Source of the DNA: Gonapodya sp. JEL0774
Lineage: Eukaryota; Monoblepharomycota; Monoblepharidomycetes; Monoblepharidales; Gonapodyaceae
Assembly (NCBI GenBank): GCA_027604505.1
Contig: JADIIX010000001.1
Coordinates: forward strand, 248,001-312,000
Direction: 5' to 3'
DNA length: 64,000 bases
A model generated the notes under the pieces. The model searched no databases and was not told the DNA's origin. It saw only the letters and a program-made list of their open reading frames with translations. Positions 11,381 to 24,649 of this stretch are shown in pieces. Made by a program: the position numbers and the translations under genes. Each line of letters begins with the position of its first letter. Position 1 is the stretch's first letter.

Positions 11381-14300
11381 ATGCATCCTCGTTTCGCTCT
11401 GCCCATCGCTTCGTGGATTCCCCGAAGTTTTCAGAACGCCTGCGTCGATGCTTATGTGGCTTCCTCGAGCTCATTTACTCTGCATACCCCTGCTTCGCGA
11501 TGCATGTCGTCGTCGAATCCTCCGATCCTCACGCCCACTTCTTCCTCCATGTCACAGCCTTCGTCTTCAAATACAAATCATAATCGATCTTCATCACAGA
11601 ATCGACCCGCGAGCCGGCCCCCCTTCCGCCAAAGAGCCAAAATCGTACCTGCATCCACCCACTCGGTGGAGTCCTCTTTATTCATTACAGCGCCTTCTCG
11701 TTCTGACCACAGAGGGAATTCTGCACTGAATGGCCATGGTAGAAGAGAAACTCGGGACTTAGAGCAATATAAGGAAGGAGAGAGGATGCGACTGGAAGAG
11801 ATTGTGTCATTGCCCGAAAGTGTGCGGGTCGTCGTAGATAAGTGAGCAGCTTCTGCATTTTCTCGGAATCCTTCAATATCGGGCTCGCTATCATAATGAA
11901 AATGTTCACCTTCCGTTGGCTGGATTATGTCCAGGTTTACGTCCCCAAGGTCCCGGAGAAGCGTAGACGACGCGTGGAATGGTTGGTGTTAAAACAGTGA
12001 TTCCGGTGCTGTGCTGCTCTCGGATACATGCATTTGCTGTCTAGGAGCTTCCCAGCGAACCATCTGAAGACGGTGTTGGGTGTGCTTTGTGGAATGTGTT
12101 CAGGCTGAATCCTGTGATTACATATGGAACCCCTTTGATTCTTGCGAATTGAGTAGATGCATTTGTTCTAGGTTTGGAAGAACCAACCGCGGCGTAAACT
12201 CCTCTAGTCGCGGTAGACCTTTATACTGAGCTCATCCTTATCCATGTCCTTAGCCTACCTCCACCTCCTCACTCACAACCCACAACTCGCCCGTGTCCAC
12301 TTTTCTCGCGCCGACTTCGTCCACGTGCATCGGAGTGTCGCGAAACGGTATTGGGGGGACACACCACAAGATGCCCGAAGGGCGGTGGAAAGGGTGAGGA
12401 GGGTCATGAGCGATATGGAGATAATTTTGGTGTCCGACGAAAAACGGGGTGGTGACGAAGTGGATGGAGATCAATCAAGGAGCGGAAGGCATGGAACGAC
12501 CTCACTAGAACTCACCACCAACATTACTACTCCAACAATTCTTACCGCTCACGAGTACGCCTCTCTCGCCGCCGCACTCCGCTATGACACGCTCGGCGGG
12601 CCATTTACACCTCAACGGGCCAAAGCATTGTTTGCGGAAATGGACGACAGAGGAATACCTGTACATACCCGAGTGATCAATTTAGTGTTAGATGGACTTG
12701 GGAAATCTGTGCCTCCCATGACTGCCGATGTCGTCCGGAGTGAGAACGGTCTCGACACATTAAATTCGCCGATGGTCGAAGCGGCGAGAGAGACATGGAA
12801 GTACGCAGGAGAGTTGGTCGATGAGGAGATGGTGAAGCGTAAGATCTTTCCGGATGTGGTCACTCTTACAGCGCTTCTCGACCTAGCTGGACGCACCGTG
12901 CTGACCCCGTCCTCTTCCTTGTGCAACGGAGACACTGTAAAATACTCTGACTCTGATCCCATACCAGCGAACCTCTCCTCGTGGCCCCGTCGGGACACCA
13001 CGAAGGAACTCTCCAGCACCAGTTCCTTCAAACATCCTCTCCAACCCGATACCTTCCTCCGGCTCTTCCGTACCCTCTTCCCATTTCACCATGTTTCGCC
13101 GAATGTCTTCTCCTACACTGTAGTCATCTCGCATCTCGCCCGAGCTGGCAAACTCAGGTGGGCAGCAGCGCTGCTAAACGAGGCAGTGGAGGATCATCGC
13201 GTGGGACAGTTGACGGAAGGTCCGTTCGCGACCTTAGTGGGGGCGCTGGTGAAGAAGGTGCAGGAGGTGGTTGCCAGCGGTGATGGTGGCACTACGCGGT
13301 TCGACCCGCTGGGAGGCGGGAAGGACCCGAAACTTCACCGGTTGTCGCAATTGCAAACCTGGGCGTGCGACTTGGTTCACAGAAGCATTGCAGCCCACGT
13401 GATGCCCAACCCTGGAATGGTTGGCGACTGGATGAGCGTCATGTACCCCGAGGGATTGCTCGAAGCACCACCGGTTTCAAACAACCAGAGTCCGTTTCCG
13501 CTTATCTACATACCCTTGGCGGCACAGTTCAATCCTGGGACCCGCTTCTCCCCTCCCCCGCCCCCCCCCGGTGCCTTCCACATCCCGTTCTCCCACCTCG
13601 TATCTTCCGTTGCTGAGTCCAGCCGTATTCTCCGTCAACTTCGTCGCCGTTTGGAGATCGGGAGAGAACGCAATCCGAACAAAGAGCTTTCGTCTGGCTT
13701 CCTACAGTTTACCGCGGTGCAGCGGCATTTGGGGGGATTGGCTGCAATTGCTGGATTGTCTGGGAAGGCAGTTGTGTTTACCGCTGCAGGGAATGTACCA
13801 AGGAGGACGAACAAAGTAGGAGAAGCCCTCGGTCTTCAGGATACTGGAACTGATTTAACCCTCGACGTTGTCCGGGAGTTTGACGATTGGCACCACTTTT
13901 TTACCACTTTTGGCTACGATACCAAACGTAATAGGATTTTTAAAGATATTCGACGCAGCCAAATGTCAGATGAAGGGGAGAGATGTGAGCGCTCGTCGAG
14001 AGACCAGTTTGCCGCACTCAGAGTGTATACACTCTCCGCCATTGGAGACGTGGAAGCCGCGGAAAAAGTGCTTTGGCAGTCCACAGATTCTATGATCTCG
14101 GGACCACCAGATTGGATGTCATTGATCTACGTTATGGATGGGTACTCCGCTAGGGGACGAAGGGAGGATGTGATACGAGTGTTTGAAAGGGCATATTGGG
14201 GATGGCGGGGCCGCACTGTGGATGTGATGTCTGGGAGACGAGGTACCATTGCTCTGAACTTCCCCTTCGGACTCTATCTCACCGCCCTGTTTGGTGAGGG

Positions 14301-15690
14301 GCAGTGGGCGCGCAAAGTTGAATTGTTGCGAACAGAGACGCACAACCAGGAGGAGCTTGCAGTCGGGAATGAGGACGGCGACGGGGTCACCACTAGTTCG
14401 TGGCGTAGAGATATAGTACCAGGAGACGTTACAGCCGAAACTGTTCAAAGATCCATGAAGCTTCTGGATGATACAGAATCAACGGAGCGAGGGGGCATAT
14501 TCGGGCCGTTGACGCCGACCGATAAGATGCAGATTGCAGGAGCCCTGTGGCATGAAGGGTCAATCTTAAGCCAGAAACGGGCACTTCAAATTATTGCGGA
14601 GTTTCCTGTGTTTTCCTCCCTCCCTCAATATGCGGAAACATTGAAGGAAAGGGGAACTGAGGGAACGAAGCTTGCAATCAGTGACAACCTTCTCCTTCGG
14701 GCGCTCGCCAAAACCGGTCAGATTGAAAGTTCTCTTGACGTTGCGGAGGCTTTAGCGCGATTGGGACCACAACTTCCAATTTCTCCATCGGCTTTCTCTA
14801 CGATGCTTAGGACTGTAGCTTCGAACGGCACCCCTGAACAACATCTTCGAGCGCTTCGCATTGTAGATTCCGTGCGTCGTTGTGGTATGTCCATCGGCAC
14901 TGCAGGATATCACAGTGCAATGCGCATGTATTCGGCGCTGAATGATTTGCCTGGCGCCGAGGCGTTGCTGGACTCGATGCTTGCCGAAGGTGTGAAGCCT
15001 CATATCGGCACCTTTGTAACTTTACTAGACATGCTGTCCAAGGGCAAAGAAGTTACTCGCATGGAAGCCCTATTTTCGGTGATTGCAAATATGGGAATTG
15101 AGGTGGTGCCACAGACCTCTGTGTGGGCTGCAGTTGCCGACTGCTACTCACGAGTTGGCCTCTGGTCCAACGTTTTGGGGGTATGGAACACTGTGCGCCA
15201 GTTCGCAGCTCGCGGTGTGATCCCCATCAATATCGGTATGGTTTGCGTCGTGCTAGATGCCCTTGGTCACACTGGGCGATCAACAGAGCTGGATGTAGTG
15301 TGGGAGGAGGTCGTCGCAGAGGCCCCTCACACACTCAAAAGTGAGAACGTTTGGAATTCCCGCGTTGAAGCTCTGTTGCGAATCGGACAGATCGAAAGGG
15401 CTCGATGCTGTATCCAAGAAGAGATGGTCACCTACGGGATACCGCCTTCCAGTAAAACTATTGGAACTTTCTCGTTTCCCCTACTCGGACGTTTGTGGAG
15501 TCAAGATGCAGCTAATGTGCTGAAAAACTTTTTGTTGTGGTGTCGAAAGAACGGACATGAGGAGCAATTGACGGCTCTTGTGGAGGAGGTAAACAGACCT
15601 CTGATTATGGAGAGACTCCAGAAAGTACTTGCTAGTCTCGAAGGAAATAGGTATGGACAAACTCATAGGTTGGGCAGGTGGAAGAATTGA
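11381..15690 (+). CDS. Large mitochondrial pentatricopeptide-repeat (PPR) protein
   Basis: The main exon, 12217 (or 12244 if it begins at its own ATG) to 15690, encodes about 1,150 residues with typical paired helices of PPR repeats. Examples are RAKALFAEMDDRGIPVHTRV, NVFSYTVVISHLARAGKLRW, and a dense C-terminal block with GYHSAMRMYSALNDLPGAEA and DSMLAEGVKPHIGTFVTLLD. Such proteins bind organelle RNA and act in processing or translation. A first exon at 11381-11841 starts with an arginine/serine-rich, acid-free stretch (MHPRFALPIASWIPRSFQNA) typical of a mitochondrial targeting signal. It ends at a GTGAGC donor. One or two small exons between 11936 and 12090 probably bridge it to the main exon; I could not fix them. 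A proline run in the middle (about 13556-13573) lies outside the repeats. The 3' end faces the SANT gene. Confidence 0.75.
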
Positions 15691-16217
15691 CAACTCAGAT
15701 CAAACGCCGAAATGATGGAAATCGACCCACAGATGGCAGGCCTGACAGTTTGTTGTTGTGGAGTTCTCACTCACATCATCATTAGCACCGTGTGGTTGAA
15801 AGTCCAAGGAACTTGCAGACCACCATTAGCACATTTCTTCTCTTCTTAAGTTATTTAGTGCACAATATCACATACCACGTTCCACATCTTTCACGCAAAC
15901 CTGTGGATAACCGCTGTGCCCCTGCGCCATTGTTCTCGTCTACTCGCCGTGCAACAGAATCCCGCAGCAGTCATAATGTGGTGGCATGTTTCCGCCCTAT
16001 CCGGTTCAAGTCATTGGAGTCTAGTGACGGTGACACGCTTTTACGAGATATTGGCTGTTTCAATTCCTTTATTTCTTTCCGTTTTAAGTGTGCTAAGTGT
16101 CATTTTATGTAGCATTTCATTGAGTAGGTGGTTGGGATATGATTCGTGTCCTCAAACTTCGTTTCGTTATATTTTTTGGACGAGGTCCTTTCATGGTGTT
16201 TTCTTTCAATCTTTGGA
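15691..16217. other. Intergenic, convergent 3' ends
   Basis: AT-rich spacer between the stop codons of the PPR gene and the SANT-domain gene. Only short open frames are present and none looks coding. Confidence 0.5.
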
Positions 16218-19200
16218 TTACTGTTGTGCAGCCGGATGAGTTCCCGATGAAACCGTTTCCTGAGATTCAACACAAAACTTTTTAACCGGTCTCGACGTTT
16301 GAGTGTCTTGAGTAACCATCACGTCGCATTCATCATCCTTCCGCTTTCGCTTGAGTAACTGCAGTTCATTTTTCGCATCCAGACCACCATCCAGGATCAC
16401 AAGGGAGGCAGAGGACAGAGTAGTGTCGGTAAGACTGGAGGAGGAGAAGAGGGAGGGGAGGGACAAGCGAGCAATCACGGGCACTATCGTTTTGTTTAGC
16501 AGAGCGGACGACTCTGGTGCGATAATTGATCTCGTTGTTTTGAATTTGGGTCCACGAAATGGTACGATCACGATGACGGAGCAAGAACTGTGAGAACGAT
16601 GTGTTGATGCATTATCGATAACCCTCCCCGTTCTGGTGGGGTTTGCATGCCGCTTCGTAGCATCGCGGTCAACGGAAGATACCGACGCTTTTAATTTTCC
16701 TCGACTACTGACATCCCGACTCCTGACTGTAATCCCTCCAGAACGTACCAAGCTTTTCCTTGTCCATGATACGCTCCCAAACTTTCCGTCAGCGGCAGCA
16801 GCAGAGGAGTTTGCGCGATGCAAACTCGTCCTATCCACACTGTTGTTCTCTTTCCTTGATCTGCTTCCCCCTCCAGCGATACAATAGTCGGAATTAGGCG
16901 CTGGTGGTACAAACGCGATATCGTTGGTGCGTCGAATTGCTTGAACCTGCTCTCCACAATAGTGAAGTGAGGTGGTCCCAGCAGATGCCGCGCTCACAAT
17001 TTCCGAAATTGTCGGCTTGGAGGGTTCCCCAAAGGTTCTCGTGAAGCGGCTCTGACAATTCATTTCCAATCCTGCTTGTGTTGCCTGGTCTTGAAGGTTC
17101 ACATAACCATCACAGCGAGAGGTAGAGACTGCAGCGAGCATGTCTAAACCGAATGCGGCAGCGAAAGGCGGAGGAAGTCCGATGGCGAAATTTTCAAACT
17201 CCAGATTCTTCGCGGATGTTGACGTATCAGAGTTAAACAACGTGGAGGTACTGTCTGAAGGGATCCTGATGGGAGAGCTTTTGGCACAACAGTGGTTTGA
17301 TTCGGGGTCTTTAGAGGCGGAGGCAAGTGCAACAATCCGACTCGTGAACTCCGAAGAATTCAAAAAAGACGGAATATCTAGCAGCAAAGCCCGTCAGCGC
17401 ATCAGTTCGGCCGTCAACCACGGTCTCAAGTTTTCTCTCTCAGAAGAGCTTGATACTCACTGCCATTTTCCTCAGCCTCCACTGCCGATGTCGCAACCGC
17501 CGCGTCCAAAAGAGTTTCCAATATATCGCGAACACCGCTACCGTCAGATGAACCCGGTGATGTGCTTCTCTCTGCACCAGATCCGGCGGACCTCTGAGAG
17601 TACACGTTCCTTTGATTACTATCAGCGGTGGATTCTCCTCCAGATGCAAAACTGCTCTCCTTGAAGCCGTCCGTGTACATGGACCTACTGGCAACACCAA
17701 GCGTGGGCCACTTGCCACCCCCAGACTTCCTTTCAGTCTTCGCCCTTGCCCTAGCTTCTATTTTGATTCTTCGATCTACCTCCTTCAAAAACGAAGATCT
17801 TTGCGACCTCTCCCTTGCGCTACCTCCATCCTTTTGGTCTTGCTTGGCTACAAGCTTCCGGAAATTGTGACACTTGACGGGGACGAAGTTTTGCTTCTTG
17901 AGATAATAGAGCTCTACAACATCAGATACTTTCTTGGGAAACTGCAGTGCCCCATCTTCCATATCCAGAGCCGCATTGAGTTTGGTCTTTTCAGAAGGTC
18001 CTCGAGAAGCAATGCTTGCCAGTGTCTTGGCGCAATCTCTGAAGTCCTTTTTCTCGAGCCACAACATCGCATCTACGGCCTTCAGTTCATCAGAACTCCA
18101 AACAGCGCGCCGGGATCGCAGTATAGAAAGCTCCAGCTCGGGGTCTGTCACAAGCCGAGTTGTTTCACCCACGTAGCTTCGCATGTTTGGTGTCATGTTC
18201 ACCGGAAGGTTGGGGAACTGGGGGTTGGAGGCTTGCTTGTGTGGGGAGCGAGAGCGTGCGCGAGAAGAAGGGGACGGGCCGGGTTGCGAAGTGAAGCGTG
18301 CTGGTTGTGGCAAATTCGCCATATGGCATGGAGGTTGTGTGATACTCGGGACCCTACTGTCCACATCCACCAACATCATGTCTGGCTTGCACTCTTGATC
18401 CCTAGACTTTCCCATTTCCCTTTGAAGAATAGTGCTCCCAATCTCATCGCCGAAAACAATCTTGCCATCGACAAGGCTCCAGTCGAGTTTCGGAGTATTT
18501 CGCCAGGACTCGGAGAATTTGTCCATCGAAATACCATTCCTCACAATGTTCACGTGTGCACCGGTGGAGGTGGACCTGAGTGGAAAAGACGCTGCAGTTG
18601 AGCAATGATGAGCAACGATAGCGAGTTTCGCTTTTCCCTCCACGATGACCATCTTCACATCATCAGCATCGTACGTCATGAGACCATCGATTTGTATCGG
18701 ACCATCGCCGTGTACCCGCGTCCCGTCTTGGAATTCTGTCGCACCAGCGCCGCCAGCTGGTCGCACAAGCGATTCACCCGACGAAAGACGTCTTCCTCGA
18801 TGATCCCATCCCGCTGGTGGCGGTGGTATCTGAGCTCCAAGCGCGGGATGCCAAATCCTGGCTTTTTTGTCACCGCTGGGTTTCGGGCGAGCGTACGCAA
18901 GGGGATCGGGAACGCTTTGCTGAACTTGGCGAGAGCGCGTGCGTGAGTATGCCAGTGGGTCAAGTTCGATATTCGACCGAGAAGTACGGTAGGGGGATGG
19001 GATCCGAGGTTTTGAGGAAGCTGGGGGAGGCGCCCTTCGAGTTTTGATGGACGGTTGGGGCACAAGGGAGGACCGCCTCACGTTCACGTCGGGACTCGCC
19101 ATTGGAGCAGAAGGAGATAATACCACCGGTGTGGTTATGGCGGTGGTGGAAAGTGTTGGTGCGCGTGGGTTCTCAGGTGAGGTTGGGGTTCCTAGTGATT

Positions 19201-19414
19201 GCCCTGCCGGGTTTGCACTCAGCACTGGGCAGGATACGTGCGATTGGGGCTGTGGGGGGACGACTCGAATACGCAAAATTGCTGGTGAGCGAGTGGGGGA
19301 AGTGGAAACAGCCGCTGGTGTGGTTGGAAGTTCGGAACTGGTTGTCAGCTCAGAAATGGCGATTCTCAAGGGATTGGCAAGGGAAGCTGTGGTAGTGCTA
19401 GAACTTGAACGCAT
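16218..19414 (-). CDS. SANT/Myb-domain protein, probable chromatin corepressor component
   Basis: Two long frames join through an intron at 17378-17460 (GTGAGT...CTAG). With the ATG at 19414 the product has 1,037 residues. About two thirds along exon 1 is a SANT-type motif: WSSDELKAVDAMLWLEKKDF, then CAKTLASIASR and KKVSDVVELYYLKKQNF. The order tryptophan, acidic helix, GKDF-like turn and YY.WK-like end is that of SANT domains in MTA/RCOR/MIER-type proteins. Some 200 residues earlier a stretch around ARIWHPALGAQIPPPPAGW resembles a degenerate ELM2 start, which would fit that class. The rest is low-complexity serine/proline-rich sequence with basic patches (RKRK near the end). An upstream exon may exist: the frame is open above the ATG to a GTACGT donor at about 19497, and 20059-19535 is also open. 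The nuclear role is inferred from the domain. Confidence 0.7.
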
Positions 19415-20541
19415 GCTCTCACAGTTTTTTTCTGAGCAGAAGGAAGAGAGCAGGGGATTCAGCGAGAATGTCTTGAAACCAGCGGTGAGACGTACCTGAC
19501 GTGGAGGCAGCGGAGACCACAGTGCATTCACCCGCTACCACAGGGGCGATTGAAGACCCAGGAGATGTGAGTCTAACTGTAGCACGGACATCTGTGCGAG
19601 CGAGACGGTTATGGCGATGAGCAGTGAAGGGCGCGTGTCAACCGTTTCCGAAATACAGCACCCACCGGGACCCAATCGAACACAGGGTTGGAAATGAGAG
19701 TTCGGTAATGACCCGGGCGAGTCCACAAAGTGGGTAGGAGCAAGCGAGATTGAGGGAGAGTGGAGGGAAGCGTGCGGAGTGAGAGGCCGTTGGGAAGACT
19801 TTTCGTTGCGTGAGGTGAAGAGCACATGGGCAAGCGACCCAGGCACCGGAGTAGGTAGGCGTGGAGGCAAGGAGGTATGAAGATCCGAAACAGTTCCCCC
19901 AGCGATGGTCGGCGTGTGGATGCTGGCACAAGGTTCACCAAGACTGTCGGTTTTGCAGGTGAAGGCCGAGACCAACTGGTGCGGCATCTGAGATGGCGGA
20001 AGAGCCGGATGCATGGACACAGAATAGAACAGATGCAGGAGCGCAGGCTGCGATCGCACCGACGGGTGGCTGCTGTTGCTTTTGGTCGCTGTGAGCAGGT
20101 TGTGGAAGAGTGGGAACCATCAATGAGGCTTATTCAGATTAACCGGCCGATCCCCTGCTCCATCAATTCACCGCACACCCAAATGTAAAATTCATTACCG
20201 AGCTCTGACACCTCCATTATATAATACATTAGCATATGATGAACCGGAGGTGCGTTGTTTGAGAACTCAATCACTTGGATCTCCACTGCTGGCTGGCCGT
20301 GACAAAAGTCTCAGGAGATCTGAACTCGCGCATTAGATTAAAAAAATTCAGAAGCAAAGCTAACTTGTGAGTTTGTTTCTTCGACAATAAAGTTGTCTCA
20401 GTGTTCGCCGTGTACATTCAGTACAGTAGACACGAGGCAGCATCATGAGTTGGAGTCCAATTTCGTTTGGTCAATCACTGAGACTTTTAATCACCCACTT
20501 ACATCACATCACAGAGCTACGATATTCTATCCCGGATCGAA
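19415..20541. other. Divergent promoter region between SANT and coiled-coil genes
   Basis: The SANT gene leaves to the left and the coiled-coil gene to the right. A minus-strand open frame at 20059-19535 (proline/serine/histidine-rich) may be an extra 5' exon of the SANT gene, but no motif supports it. A TATA-like run (ATTATATAATA) lies at about 20216-20226, some 320 bp before the coiled-coil ATG. Confidence 0.35.
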
Positions 20542-23500
20542 ATGCATGGCCGCTCCCTCTCCCAGGGAGATGCCGAGCGTATTCTGGATCTCTTTCTAAC
20601 TACCAACGCCGTTCGGTCGCTTCCTCTAAAGGGATCAAGGAACGCCAAAGAAACTAGAAATGGGAACGTGAAACTAGGTAAAATTCAGAATGAAAAGCCG
20701 CGGGATGTTGATAAGCCTGGGCGAGCATTTGAAGATCCCACTGCCAGAAATGGGTCCTTGGAGGACGAGGACGAGGACGAGGACCCGGACTGGGAAGTCG
20801 CATCACAGGTCTCGCTCGTGTCTTTGGTCTCTGCACCGTCGTCGCCGGCACGTTCTGCACCTCCGATTCCGTCCCTCAGCGTCCAAAGACCCTCGCCGGT
20901 TCGCCTCGCTCCACCAGCTTCCGGTGCTCCGCGAGCATCACAAGCTCGACAAGCAACTGCAGCCTCTGCAATCTCTGAGCTTTCCCATCTCCGAGGCTGG
21001 ACACCTTGGGGTCCTTCACCGCAGCGCTCGCAATCCGTCGGTGACGGGCACTGGGGCACGGGAATCAAACCCCCCACTGACTTTGACCAAGAAAATTTGG
21101 AGCTGGAATCTCCAGACTCGCTCGAGTCTCTTCTGCCACTCTTCGACCCATCAGAGTCACGGGCTGCCCGCCGGGCACTCCTCGACGGTCTCGTGGAACT
21201 TCGTGACAGGGCCAGGGAGAGGCTCGCGAAGGAAAAGAAGGAACGAGACATGTCCAGCGGTCTTGGTGAGCATCGTCACAAAGACCTCCAGGAGGGAGTC
21301 CCCGCAAACAATCCCCAGTATAGTTCGACGGAACGACCTCTCCGTAGTCATTCAGACGAAATGGAGCCAAGCCTAGTTCTACCTCTGACTGCTGCTTCGG
21401 GTCGCTTGGAGCATGTGGAAGTAGGAGTTAAAGGGGCAGGGGACGGAGCTGATGGCAAGTACCGTGCGGATTCGATGCCGGTCCAATGTATCAACAAAAA
21501 CTCCAACCTCATATCATCATTCAGTCGCCCATCCATCTCCATCACCTACGTTTCTCACGGCAACTGAACTATCGGATGACTTGCTCACATTTGCTGAGGA
21601 TCTCCAACCTAAGCAAAAATCTCCCTGCCGCTTCACGGTGTGCACAGAGTGCAGGGCCAAGTTCAAAGCGTGTCTGGAACATTGTCTCACGAAAAAAGAT
21701 GGAAATGAAAGCACGGTTGGGGCACGGAGTCGACCCGGCGAACGGGTGTGCTCACCCACCCCAAACAAGACCTGCACCGATGTCAGAACGGACGACGCCA
21801 CAGAGCCAGTACCAACATCGTATCCTCCATTCACCCTTCCCCTGCCACCGATTCTGCCTACCGTTTATTCCAGCTCCAGTCCAACCAAAGACCCCCCATT
21901 TTTCAGGATTCTTCCGGATCCGACACCTCTGCCCCCTCCACTTGATCCAACTCGCTCTCTCAGAGTTGTTGCTCGAGCCGGCGTCGCACGAGTCGGTGGA
22001 GCCCGAACGGAATGGGGAAGGGTCATTGGGGCCTTTAAGGGTGGTAGACCAGGGGGAGTGGGCAATGCAAAGAGGAGAACCTCGGACACTGAAAGTGCAG
22101 CCACCCCGATGGTTTCTGTTCCTCTCGTACGCACTGGAGCCTCTCCCCCCACGATTCCTGCTCAATCATCTCCCGCCCCGTCCGTTCCTTCTCTGCCACC
22201 AGCTTTACCTCAATCAGACCTTCTCCACCTCTTCAATCACTTCTCATCTTCGCCACCAACACTTTCTCGTGCCCAGCAGCCTCGCGGCCCTCCCACCCTT
22301 TTGACTCACCTCAAGCCTCTCCTGTCCGCCCAGCGCTCACTCCAACCAACTTTACGCAACCGCACTGCGGCCTTGCACGCTTCCTCATCACTTATAGTAC
22401 AACTTCGTGCCCGTCTCTTGGCAGCACAGGCTGCCTGTGCAGGTGCAGAAGAAAGCAAGGAAATAGAAGCCGGGAAGCTGAGGAAAGATGTGGGACGAGT
22501 CGCAGAATTGTACGGTAAATTGGTAAAGGCTGGAGTTGTCGCCGAGGAGGGCAGGAGACAAGTAAGTTTTCGGCATGAAGTGCCCAAGGGCTAGGTTTAT
22601 TTGGAGGTTTTGTTGACATGAACGCTTTTGCTCCTGGTCAAATTGGAAACACAATCCTTCCTCAACACTATTTCGAATTGACTCTGAAAAAAGTCCCTCC
22701 GACGCCATACTGCACTCCTCGCTCATATCTCTCACCAAAATGCCTTATCGAATCAGCTTCAGTCGCGAATTAATGCTGCTCGTGCCGCTCTTCAGCAAGC
22801 GAATCTGCTCTATGTGGCAGCCGACTCTCGAGTTGGTCAACTTCGTTTGGATGCCCAACATGGTTCTGAGGTGCTCAAGGCAAGAGCAGAGGCCACGGCA
22901 GAAATGGGGAGGAAACTCGAAGTGGAGCTGGAAAAGGTGCAAGGAGAGGTTTCGGTGACCGAAGGAAAAATTGGGAAGCTGGAGGTTGAGCTCAAGGATA
23001 TGATCCGTCGAGTGGATGTCGCAGGCAGCCGTCGAGACCAGCTCCGTAGTGCCCGGGATGCTGGAACTGAATCTCTCCGAATTCGAACTGCCGAACTCGA
23101 GTCGACGCGAAGTGAGACAATGTCCCTTGCCAAAGAAAGTGCCCGACTCTCCAGGGATACGAAAGCTACTCAGGATGCGCTGGATGTCGGTGTGATGGAT
23201 CTCAAAATGAAGATTGATCGGGCAGGTACGGATTTGGAGGCAGCACTTGCTGGGAAACGGGAGGGTGAAATTCAGGCAGCTAAGCTGGCAGAAGAGGCAG
23301 TGAAAGTTAAAGAGAGAACTGCAGCGTCAAGGCGTGCGAGAGAAGTGGCCGACGATGACTTGGCTCAGAGAGTCGAGACACACGAACTACGGAAGCAGGA
23401 AGCCGAGAATCGTGAAGAACGAATGAAAGAAGCCACCGCGCAGAGCAGAAAGGAAGCGGCGGTGAATGATGCTCAGCGAAAAAAGTTCACTCACGAGGCC

Positions 23501-24649
23501 GATGCATTGCATGGAGATGTTGAAAAGCAGCTGACAATAGCCAACAATGTCACAACAGAGCATGCAGCACTGATCAAGGGAACTGCCGAGAGGGAAAAGG
23601 AACTTGGAGCAGAGGTGGACAAGGTTGTTGCTGTTACAATGCGGCAAACGGCGGATAGAGAGGAAGTAGCAAAGAAACTTGCTTCGGTCGAGGGGGAGCT
23701 GAGAGAAGCTCGAAGGAAGTTTGTGGAAGCTAGGACTTTGGCAGAGAGGTCTCGACTGGATCTGGACGATAAAGTGCGAGAGCGAGAAGCAGAACTAGCC
23801 GAGGCACAAGAGGATGCACGATATATGGCTCGGATCAAGAGTGGACTAGAGGATGATGATTGGCGATTAGTGGCCGCCTGCGCGGATGAGAAGGATCAAA
23901 TCGCAGAATATGAAATTCGGGTCGCGGTGTTGACAGAGCAGATAGCCGAGCAAGAAGCTGAGAAACAACGGTCGTCTGTTGCACAGGATCGATTGTCTGC
24001 AGAAATCAGCACACTACAGGACGAAATTCTTAAAACAGAGGTTGCCCTTGCTGAGTCGAGCTCAGCAGCTGACACTATAAGTTGTGAGCTCGCTGATGCT
24101 CGTCAAACTAGTGCGGCTGCATCGGAAGAGTCCGGCAACCGGATCTCTGCATTGCGACTCAATGTAGCAGAGATGGGTGGACGAGTTGTGGGACTCGAGG
24201 TCGATCGGGCATCACTGCTTAGACGTATTGGGAGACTGGAAGTGGACCTGGAAACTTGCAGATCGGAACTGGCAAAAGATATGGCGAGAAGCGAGAAGCT
24301 TCGAGAACGTATTCACAATGTTCGTATGGCTTCCGCTGAAGATAGTCGGATTGCTGCCGAGTTCGCGGCACTGCATTGGCGAGTTGGTACGAGGAATGAG
24401 ATGCGCACGCTGGAGAACTGGGGATTGGTGCGCTGGAGAGAACGGCGGGGCCAGGCACTTGAGCGGACTGTTGTGTCGGAGTTCCGAAGGATGAATGAAG
24501 TATGCGAGACTCTTGAAACCGCTTGGGAGATGTGGGGGCGGGCGAAGGAAGAGCTAGAGTGGGAGGAGAGGAAGCTGGCAGCGATAGGGCGTCCCCACTT
24601 TGTAGATTCAGACCCAGCTGAAGACGAGGAACCATTGGGTGAATTCTGA
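20542..24649 (+). CDS. Long coiled-coil protein
   Basis: Three exons fit: 20542-21265, 21525-22561 and 22694-24649 (1,238 residues). The third junction is well supported: the frame runs from AEEGRRQ across GTAAGT...AAAAAG into an uninterrupted coiled coil. The first intron could instead start near 21462. The N-terminal third is low complexity (an acidic EDEDEDED-type run, then serine/proline-rich), and a short cysteine group follows (CTECRAKFKACLEHC). The last 640 residues are an almost continuous heptad-rich coiled coil (for example RAEATAEMGRKLEVELEKVQ). The C-terminal 90 residues form a tryptophan-rich helical end (ENWGLVRWRERRGQALE). This architecture suits a structural or centrosome/basal-body type protein, but no family is recognised. 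Confidence 0.7.
20760..20790 (+). repeat. Short GAGGAC/GACGAG tandem run
   Basis: A six-base repeat inside the coiled-coil gene encodes an alternating glutamate/aspartate stretch. Such runs are prone to length changes. Confidence 0.6.

Noticed and set aside
11137-11406. Minus-strand frame opposite the start of the PPR gene
   Set aside because: It overlaps the PPR presequence on the other strand and has no motif; the nearby frame starting about 11054 is a better candidate first exon for the leftward gene.
17612-18601. Plus-strand open frame of 329 codons
   Set aside because: It lies antisense within the SANT gene, has no motif, and its composition mirrors the coding strand.
21486-22304. Plus-strand frame of 272 codons overlapping the coiled-coil gene
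   Set aside because: It is in another frame from the spliced coiled-coil protein and lacks links to the flanking exons.
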